A stretch of 20,118 bases of DNA from Nonlabens sp. (GTDB lineage Bacteria; Bacteroidota; Bacteroidia; Flavobacteriales; Flavobacteriaceae), in NCBI GenBank assembly GCA_023301395.1, contig JALZUY010000238.1, forward strand, positions 1 through 20,118, in the 5' to 3' direction. The position numbers and the translations under genes are program-made. The notes under the pieces were generated by a model that had not been told where the DNA came from, did no database searches, and was given only the letters and a program-made list of their open reading frames with translations. This document shows positions 15,256 through 20,118 of the stretch, one piece after another (the stretch's first letter is position 1; each line of letters starts with the position of its first letter).

Positions 15256-16024
15256 AATCATCTCGATCTCTTAGAAATCCTAGTTTTTTTCTCAAGTTGT
15301 TGATATGTGTCTTATTTAATTGCACTGTTTTAATGTTTTGATTCTCCCATGGATGATCTTCTATTAACTCTTCACCTAGAACATTATAAGCTTGAGAATG
15401 TCCATTATACTCCATGCCATTACCATCTATTCCTGTACGATTCACACCTATAGAATAACACATGTTCTCAATCGCACGAGCCTTGAGTAAAGTATCCCAT
15501 GCGTTAACACGTGGAACAGGCCAGTTTGCTACATATAATAAAACGTCATAATCTTGTGTGTTTCGAGCAAATACAGGGAATCTTAAATCGTAACAAATTT
15601 GTAAGTTGAATTTCCAGCCTAGATATTCAGTAATTACTTGTTGATTACCTTTTTTATATACTTTATGCTCACCTGCAAGTGTAAAGCTGTGCTTCTTATC
15701 ATAATATTCATAACTGCGATTGGGTTTCACAAAAAAACCACGATTAACATATGAGCCATCGTCATTGAACATAACGCTTCCATAAATGGCAAATTTGCCC
15801 TTTTTTGCATGCTTCATTAAAAAATCAATAATTTCAATGGAGCTAGCGAGCTTTTCTGCTTCCATAGAGAAACCAGTAGTGAACATTTCGGGTAAGACTA
15901 CTACATCAGTAATGCCGTAGAGTTGTTCTAGCTTGCGCGAAAACTGCTCTAGATTTGCTTTAGGTTGTTCCCAAGCAAGATGTGATTGAATAAGACTTAC
16001 TTTAATACTTTCTTGCTCTTTCAT
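15242..16024 (-). CDS. Omega-amidase-type carbon-nitrogen hydrolase (Nit2/YafV-like)
   Basis: 260 aa, nitrilase superfamily. The catalytic triad is visible: E46 in VLPEMFTTGF, K110 in YYDKKHSF, and C144 in QICYDLRFP. The VANWP and KARAIENMCYSIGVNRTG segments are typical of this branch. Omega-amidases hydrolyse 2-oxoglutaramate or 2-oxosuccinamate to the 2-oxo acid and ammonia in the cytoplasm. The aminotransferase gene lies directly upstream on the same strand (52-bp gap containing an inverted repeat). In E. coli, YafV (omega-amidase) and the methionine aminotransferase YbdL are close relatives of these two proteins. The likely joint role is transamination of a 2-oxo acid, such as 4-methylthio-2-oxobutyrate, with glutamine, then removal of the product. 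The 3' end overlaps the convergent lipoprotein gene. Confidence 0.9.
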   Translation of the reverse strand: MKEQESIKVSLIQSHLAWEQPKANLEQFSRKLEQLYGITDVVVLPEMFTTGFSMEAEKLASSIEIIDFLMKHAKKGKFAIYGSVMFNDDGSYVNRGFFVKPNRSYEYYDKKHSFTLAGEHKVYKKGNQQVITEYLGWKFNLQICYDLRFPVFARNTQDYDVLLYVANWPVPRVNAWDTLLKARAIENMCYSIGVNRTGIDGNGMEYNGHSQAYNVLGEELIEDHPWENQNIKTVQLNKTHINNLRKKLGFLRDRDDFTLV

Positions 16025-16033
16025 TACTCAAAA

Positions 16034-16058
16034 TTTAAGATTTAAATTTAATCTTAAA
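16034..16058. repeat. Inverted repeat between aminotransferase and omega-amidase genes
   Basis: TTTAAGATT (16034-16042) and AATCTTAAA (16050-16058) are exact inverted arms of 9 bp with a 7-nt loop. It lies just upstream of the omega-amidase start on the minus strand. It has no G/C-rich stem, so it is more likely an operator or weak leader hairpin than a terminator. Confidence 0.4.
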
Positions 16059-16076
16059 GCTTCACAAATCAAAAAA

Positions 16077-17213
16077 TTAAAGGCCATTTAATATCTGTGC
16101 TGCTTTTATAATCTCGTGATCTTCCTTTGCAAAGCAAAATCTAAGCATCTTAGGATCTGTTCCATTCATGAAGACAGATATGGGAATACTTGCTATTTTA
16201 TGTTCTATAGTGAGCCTTCTAGCATAGTCTACGTCATTCTCTTGAGATAGACTGGAGTAATTTAATAATTGAAAATAAGAACCGTTAGTAGGAGTAAAAC
16301 TGAACTTACTATCTTTAATAGAATTGAGGAATAGATCTCTTTTTTTCTGATAAAAGGAACCTAAGGATAAATACCTTTCTTCCTTTTGGAGATAATCTGC
16401 AATGGCAACTTGTGCCGGATGATTGATACAGAAAACAAGATATTGGTGAATTTTATAAAACTCTTTCATCAATGCTTGAGGTGCCAGGCAGTAACCTATT
16501 TTCCAACCAGTAATGTGAAACGTTTTACCAAAACTACCTGTAATAAAGCTCCGTTCTTTTAAACCAGGATATCGCGCAGCACTTGAATGCTGTTTTTGAT
16601 CAAAAGTGATATGTTCATAAACTTCATCACTTAATAAAAACAGATTATGAGTTGTAACTAGCTCTTGCAACTGTAACATATCTTCATGACTTAACATTTT
16701 ACCGCTAGGGTTATGTGGAGAATTGATCATGATCATTTTAGTAGCACTTGTGATTTGATCTGTGACAAGATTCCAGTCTATTGAAAAGTCTGGTAAGCTC
16801 ATAGGAATCTCAATGGCTTTTCCTCCAGCAAGTTGAATAGCTGGAATATAGCAGTCATAAGCTGGAGTAAACACAATTACTTCATCCCCAGGATTCACTA
16901 CAGTTTGTATTGCAGTAAAAATCCCTTGTGTTGCACCAGCAGTAATACAAACCTCGCTAGCTGGGTCGTAGTATGCCTTATGCAAATTTTGAGTCATGAT
17001 TGAAATCGATTCTCTGAGTAATGGCAAACCTGCCATAGGAGCGTATTGATTTTGATTATCTCTAATCGCTTTTATGTGAAATTCTTTTAATAATGGATCT
17101 ACTGGAAAGCTAGGGAAGCCTTGTGATAGATTGAGTGCATTGTGTTGTGAAGCTAGATTACTCATTACTGAGAAAATAGAAGTAGTTACTTTAGGTAATT
17201 TGGATTTAATCAT
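16077..17213 (-). CDS. PLP-dependent aminotransferase, methionine/glutamine type (YbdL-like)
   Basis: 378 aa, fold-type I, class I/II. Visible residues are: substrate-side LSQGFPSFP; GATQGIF (phosphate and ring contacts, about 93-99); N168 in NSPHNPSGK; D196 and Y199 in LSDEVYEH; the Schiff-base lysine K230 in GSFGKTFHITGWKIGY; and carboxylate-binding R358 in LRFCFA. The opening and the GFPSFP signature fit methionine aminotransferase / kynurenine-oxoglutarate transaminase relatives, which use methionine, glutamine or aromatic amino acids and 2-oxo acids. The downstream omega-amidase gene on the same strand supports a glutamine-transaminase role. Exact substrate preference cannot be read from sequence. 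A good Bacteroidota -7 element lies upstream at 17278-17285. Confidence 0.9.
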   Translation of the reverse strand: MIKSKLPKVTTSIFSVMSNLASQHNALNLSQGFPSFPVDPLLKEFHIKAIRDNQNQYAPMAGLPLLRESISIMTQNLHKAYYDPASEVCITAGATQGIFTAIQTVVNPGDEVIVFTPAYDCYIPAIQLAGGKAIEIPMSLPDFSIDWNLVTDQITSATKMIMINSPHNPSGKMLSHEDMLQLQELVTTHNLFLLSDEVYEHITFDQKQHSSAARYPGLKERSFITGSFGKTFHITGWKIGYCLAPQALMKEFYKIHQYLVFCINHPAQVAIADYLQKEERYLSLGSFYQKKRDLFLNSIKDSKFSFTPTNGSYFQLLNYSSLSQENDVDYARRLTIEHKIASIPISVFMNGTDPKMLRFCFAKEDHEIIKAAQILNGL

Positions 17214-17277
17214 TCCCTAAAATAATCAAATGATGATTAATAATGATGGCCAAAACTAGCATATGTAAAAAAAGGTG

Positions 17278-17285
17278 CAAAGATA
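17278..17285 (-). promoter_or_regulatory. Bacteroidota -7 element for the aminotransferase/omega-amidase genes
   Basis: The minus strand reads TATCTTTG followed by C, an exact TAnnTTTG match, 65 bp upstream of the ATG. The -33 TTG is not clear. It lies in the 338-bp divergent gap 17214-17551, which otherwise holds only the elements noted at 17498 and 17522. Confidence 0.5.
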
Positions 17286-17497
17286 CTTCATTAATCATTT
17301 AAACGCGTTATTTTGTAGTTAAACTAGATGAAATGATCATATATACGATTAAGAGTGTTTAACATCTTTTAAGTGAAAATCCATTAAAGTAGTTATTTGC
17401 GGATTATAAGTGCTTGTTAACTAATGTTTTGTGTTTAGTTTGAGTTATTAACTTTACTCATTCTAAAATCAACTTTGGTCGAATATGTTTCGGTATA

Positions 17498-17518
17498 ATA
17501 CAATTATATTAGTTGTAT
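17498..17518. promoter_or_regulatory. Inverted repeat ATACAA-9-TTGTAT upstream of the fasciclin gene
   Basis: 6-bp perfect arms with a 9-bp spacer, the size of an operator for a dimeric regulator. It sits directly before a possible promoter. Confidence 0.3.
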
Positions 17519-17521
17519 GGG

Positions 17522-17529
17522 TAAATTTG
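17522..17529 (+). promoter_or_regulatory. Possible -7 element (TAAATTTG) for the fasciclin lipoprotein
   Basis: Exact TAnnTTTG match 22 bp before the ATG at 17552. No well-placed -33 TTG, so the leader and start would be tight. Confidence 0.35.
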
Positions 17530-17551
17530 AATCAATATTAAAACCAATATC

Positions 17552-18556
17552 ATGAAAAACTTTACTTTACTTTTTAAAATCGCCTGTTTATTTTTCCTTT
17601 CAGTATTAACATTTTCCTGTAGTGGAGATGAACTTAAAAATTCGGATTTATATGAAGGAGAAATTCCACAAAAAATATCAGATTTTATAAGTTCAGATGA
17701 TAGTTATTCTATTTTTAATGATGCTCTAGCAAATTGTAATATACAAGGCTTAATTTCTGATCAGGAAAATATTACTGTTTTCGCTCCGTCTAACATTGCA
17801 TTTCAATCCTATCTACAGGAAAATGGATATGACACTGTTGAAGATATTCCATTAGACTATTTAGAGGAGTTACTAAAAAATCATATAATGATTCAAGAAA
17901 TTACTTTAGGCGATTTAGAATCTTCTAGTGAACTTATATTAGAGACTATGGCTCAAACTCATTTTGAATCTTCATCTCCTGTAATGTCAATCGTCTCAAA
18001 TAATAATGGACTTAAAGTCAACGGTTTTACTATAAATACACCAGATATGTTTTTCGTAAATGGTGTGGTACATTCTGTGGATCAAGTTGTCGAGTTATCT
18101 ACTGTGAATACTTTTATAAATGAAAGTATTCAATTTAGTGAATTCAATAATTTAATTGAGCAGTCTGAGAATGCAGCAGTAATAACGAGTACACTAGAAA
18201 TGGGTATGTCTTCAAATTCATTAAATGAATTAACCATCTTTGCTCCTGATAATGCTGCTGTTGAGCATTTTAAAGCAAATATGGTAACAACAAATTCAAC
18301 AGATTCTGTGAATCAGTTAATTAACTATGCAGTTAGTACTCAAGTTGCTACTCAAGATAATTTAGAAGTAGATGAGTTAACAAACGGATTGTCTATTCAA
18401 ACATTAGGAGCTACAGTTTCTACTATGATAAGTAATGGTGACGAAATTTCATTTAGAACAAGCCCTTTTAGTGAGATAGTGAACCTTAAATCTGGTATTA
18501 ATTCCATACAAACTTCAAATGGAATTTTATTACTTACAGATAAAGTTCTTTTCTAA
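17552..18556 (+). CDS. Surface lipoprotein with two fasciclin (FAS1) domains
   Basis: 334 aa. The signal peptide MKNFTLLFKIACLFFLSVLT is followed by a lipobox ending at Cys23 (TFSC). The first FAS1 domain (about residues 40-175) has YSIFNDALANCN, the FAS1 box ITVFAPSNIAF, LLKNHIM and the second box VNGVVHSVDQVVEL. A second, more divergent FAS1 domain (about 180-334) has FNNLIEQSENAAV, LTIFAPDNAAV and NGILLLTDKVLF. FAS1 domains act in adhesion to polysaccharide or protein at the cell surface; no enzyme activity is expected. The residues after Cys (SGDELKNSD) are acidic, as in surface-exposed Bacteroidota lipoproteins. The gene is monocistronic, with its own terminator at 18580. Confidence 0.9.
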   Translation: MKNFTLLFKIACLFFLSVLTFSCSGDELKNSDLYEGEIPQKISDFISSDDSYSIFNDALANCNIQGLISDQENITVFAPSNIAFQSYLQENGYDTVEDIPLDYLEELLKNHIMIQEITLGDLESSSELILETMAQTHFESSSPVMSIVSNNNGLKVNGFTINTPDMFFVNGVVHSVDQVVELSTVNTFINESIQFSEFNNLIEQSENAAVITSTLEMGMSSNSLNELTIFAPDNAAVEHFKANMVTTNSTDSVNQLINYAVSTQVATQDNLEVDELTNGLSIQTLGATVSTMISNGDEISFRTSPFSEIVNLKSGINSIQTSNGILLLTDKVLF

Positions 18557-18579
18557 AGCTTACAAATAATTTTCATGAT

Positions 18580-18611
18580 AAAAGGCTCTCTAGAAATAGA
18601 GAGCCTTTTTG
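18580..18611 (+). terminator. Terminator after the fasciclin lipoprotein
   Basis: GGCTCTCTA (18584-18592), GAAA loop, TAGAGAGCC (18597-18605), T5, with an A-run before. Confidence 0.85.
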
Positions 18612-18621
18612 TTTTTTGGTC

Positions 18622-18650
18622 AAAAAAACCACCTCATTGAGGTGGTTTTT
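18622..18650 (-). terminator. Terminator for the sdhAB operon
   Basis: CCACCTC (18629-18635), ATT loop, GAGGTGG (18639-18645), flanked by A7 and T5. Read on the minus strand it ends in T7 after the stem. Together with the stem at 18580 it separates the convergent units. Confidence 0.85.
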
Positions 18651-18670
18651 AATAATAATCAATTTAATGA

Positions 18671-19414
18671 TTAAGATATATTTGCTTTTAAATACTCGCT
18701 ATTTAAACGAGCGATATTCTCTAATTTAATTCCTTTAGGACATTCAATCATACAAGCACCAGTGTTTGTACAGTTACCAAATCCTTCCATATCCATTTGA
18801 CGTACCATATTTTGAACACGATCAGTTGCTTCAACTTCACCTTGCGGTAATAAAGCATATTGAGAAACCTTAGCACTTGTAAATAACATCGCACTAGCAT
18901 TCTTACATGCTGCAACACATGCTCCACAACCTATACAAGTCGCACTGTGAAATGCTTCATCAGCCTTTGCTTTCTCGATAGGAATAGAGTTAGCGTCCTG
19001 CGTATTACCAGAAGTATTAACAGACACATAAGCACCTGCTTGTTGTATTCTATCAAAAGAAGAACGATCTACAATTAAATCTTTAATTACTGGGAAACCA
19101 GCAGCTCTCCATGGCTCTATAGTAATGGTGTCACCGTCATTAAATTTTCTCATATGCAATTGACAGGTTGTAGTCAATCTTTGTGGACCATGAGGCTGTC
19201 CATTAATCATCATAGAACAAGCTCCACAAATCCCTTCACGACAGTCGTGATCAAACTCTACAGGCTCTTCTCCTTTATTAATTAAACCTTCATTAACGAT
19301 ATCCATCATCTCAAGAAAAGACATATCTCCATCTACACCATCAATAGGGTAAGTGATCATGCTTCCTTTTGCTTCAGAACTGGCTTGACGCCATATTTTT
19401 AAAGTAAGTTTCAT
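18671..19414 (-). CDS. sdhB: Succinate dehydrogenase/fumarate reductase iron-sulfur subunit
   Basis: 247 aa. Electron-transfer subunit of succinate:quinone oxidoreductase (TCA cycle, respiratory chain) that passes electrons from SdhA FAD to the quinone. The [2Fe-2S] ligands are C58, C63, C66 and C84 (CREGICGAC...TTTC). The C-terminal ferredoxin-like domain has C160xxC163xxC166xxxC170 and C215...C221xxxC225P, enough for the [4Fe-4S] and [3Fe-4S] clusters. The NTGAC form of the last motif is usual for the Bacteroidota enzyme. It follows sdhA by 55 bp, with a CGCTTTCGCGAAAGCG palindrome in the gap. The sdhC cytochrome b gene is not in the window. Its terminator is at 18622-18650. Confidence 0.97.
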   Translation of the reverse strand: MKLTLKIWRQASSEAKGSMITYPIDGVDGDMSFLEMMDIVNEGLINKGEEPVEFDHDCREGICGACSMMINGQPHGPQRLTTTCQLHMRKFNDGDTITIEPWRAAGFPVIKDLIVDRSSFDRIQQAGAYVSVNTSGNTQDANSIPIEKAKADEAFHSATCIGCGACVAACKNASAMLFTSAKVSQYALLPQGEVEATDRVQNMVRQMDMEGFGNCTNTGACMIECPKGIKLENIARLNSEYLKANIS

Positions 19415-19436
19415 ACTACTTATATTTAGTTTGTCT

Positions 19437-19452
19437 CGCTTTCGCGAAAGCG
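19437..19452. repeat. Perfect CGCTTTCGCGAAAGCG palindrome between sdhA and sdhB
   Basis: The 16-bp core lies in the 55-bp gap inside the operon, 17 bp after the sdhA stop and 22 bp before the sdhB start. In RNA it would be an 8-bp hairpin without a U tract, so a terminator is unlikely. Confidence 0.85.
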
Positions 19453-19469
19453 GAACATTTAAAATTCAA

Positions 19470-20015
19470 TTATTTATACGAACGAGTCTTCAATTCTACG
19501 TTCTCAAACACTAGATTTTCCTTGTGCAATTTAGCATCACGTGGATTTTCATTGTATTCCCAAGCACTTACATATGCGTAGTTCACATCATCTCTCAACG
19601 CTTCACCATCTTCAGTCTGGTACTCCTCACGGAAATGGCCACCACAACTCTCATTTCTATCTAAAGCATCTTTTGCAAACAATTCTCCTAGTTCAAGGAA
19701 ATCTGCTACGCGACCTGCTTTTTCAAGTTCTTGGTTCTTAGTGTCTGCAGTTCCAGGAACTCTTACGTTTTTCCAGAAGTCAGCCCTTAGTTCAGCAATT
19801 TCATCCATGGCAGCTCTTAGGTCTTTCTCGTTACGAGACATTCCACATTTCTCCCACATGATTAAACCAAGTTTCTTATGGTAGTAATCAACAGAATGAG
19901 TTCCTGCACCATTCATCAATTTTTCAATACGTGCACGAGTATCTTTTTCGGCTTGATCAAACTCAGTAGTTTCAGTTGAAATTGCTCCAGTTCTTATCTT
20001 TATTAAAGATTTCAA
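19470..20015 (-). CDS. sdhA: Succinate dehydrogenase flavoprotein subunit, C-terminal part only
   Basis: Only the last ~176 SdhA residues are present (the family is usually about 600-670 aa). They start at IRTGAIS (about 19997) and include YYHKKLGLIMWEKCGMSRNEKDL, DALDRNESCGGHFREEYQ and YVSAWEYNEN, which belong to the helical and C-terminal domain that packs against the flavin domain. The FAD-binding domain is absent. The codons before IRTG (LKSLIK after a TTG) do not match the expected DD-IRTG context, and in-frame stops TAG and TAA lie just upstream. The gene is therefore cut by a junction, not merely by the window edge. Either a rearrangement or an assembly artefact broke it; see findings. 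sdhB follows on the same strand. Confidence 0.85.
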   Translation of the reverse strand: MKSLIKIRTGAISTETTEFDQAEKDTRARIEKLMNGAGTHSVDYYHKKLGLIMWEKCGMSRNEKDLRAAMDEIAELRADFWKNVRVPGTADTKNQELEKAGRVADFLELGELFAKDALDRNESCGGHFREEYQTEDGEALRDDVNYAYVSAWEYNENPRDAKLHKENLVFENVELKTRSYK

Positions 20016-20118
20016 CTCTTTTCTCTAAATCGACTTTTAAACGACCACCTTTTTGAACTTTATAAATGGTCGAACAAGAAGAAAGAAAAGATAGAGAGAT
20101 TAGAAAAATAATTTTTAA
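19972..20118 (-). CDS. Lipoprotein N-terminal fragment abutting truncated sdhA
   Basis: On the minus strand the frame open at the window edge reads LKIIFLISLSFLSSCSTIYK. This is a hydrophobic signal peptide with lipobox LSSC, followed by VQKGGRLKVDLEKRVEIFNKDK, then TGA at 19974-19972. The start codon is just outside. The last ~8 codons are the out-of-frame sdhA sequence, so the real C-terminus is lost. The family is unknown; it looks like the N-terminus of a small lipoprotein. It cannot belong to the sdhA locus in the usual arrangement, which places the join at about 19998-20015. Confidence 0.45.
   Translation of the reverse strand, partial: LKIIFLISLSFLSSCSTIYKVQKGGRLKVDLEKRVEIFNKDKNWSNFN

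Noticed and set aside
18612..18628. TTTTTTGGTCAAAAAA-like palindrome
   Set aside because: It arises from the T tract of one terminator meeting the A tract of the next; no separate function needed.

Overview
This AT-rich window reads as chromosomal DNA of a marine-type member of the Flavobacteriaceae (Bacteroidota). The signs are SPase II lipoproteins with short MKxx signal peptides, a secreted protein with a type IX secretion C-terminal domain, a homodimeric glycyl-tRNA synthetase, an SdhA/SdhB of the Bacteroidota fumarate-reductase type, TAnnTTTG promoter elements, and a 16-bp palindrome CGCTTTCGCGAAAGCG that I associate with Nonlabens/Dokdonia-like genomes. The genus is inference. I saw no tRNA, rRNA, CRISPR array or intact mobile element.

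Layout. 1-1137: a small run of unrecognised genes (a 5'-partial acidic protein with a probable frame break near 535, a 40-aa membrane ORF, and a 116-aa beta-rich ORF), closed by a terminator. 1138-1395: non-coding, with an inverted pair of short repeats. 1396-4803: a 1135-aa outer-membrane beta-rich protein with one EF-hand-like loop. 4920-8050: three secreted or surface genes (LVIVD-type beta-propeller lipoprotein, small lipoprotein, T9SS-sorted protein), separated by inverted repeats and a 631-bp gene-free stretch. 8172-9719 (-): glyS. 9833-11880 (+): a GT2 glycosyltransferase overlapping a polytopic GT-C-like membrane protein by ATGA. 11923-12804 (-): a membrane-anchored coiled-coil protein, divergent from comF (12852-13538, +). 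13651-15255 (+): a large Ig-like lipoprotein whose 3' end overlaps the convergent omega-amidase gene (15242-16024, -) by 14 bp. 16077-17213 (-): a methionine-type aminotransferase. 17552-18556 (+): a lipoprotein with two fasciclin domains. 18671-20118 (-): sdhB and only the C-terminal part of sdhA.

How the genes work together. The aminotransferase and omega-amidase form a recognisable pair for 2-oxoacid transamination with glutamine or methionine followed by removal of the 2-oxo-acid amide. The GT2/GT-C pair looks like lipid-linked sugar synthesis plus transfer. SdhA/SdhB belong to the membrane succinate:quinone oxidoreductase. Much of the rest is cell-surface protein of unknown role.

The two most notable points are these. 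First, the right end of the window abruptly replaces sdhA, just before its conserved IRTGAIS segment, with the start of an unrelated lipoprotein ORF, so the last ~120 bp are either a rearrangement or an assembly chimera. Second, the CGCTTTCGCGAAAGCG palindrome occurs four times (one with one mismatch). Two copies lie inside unrelated genes in the same reading frame and encode ARFR(E/G)SV.
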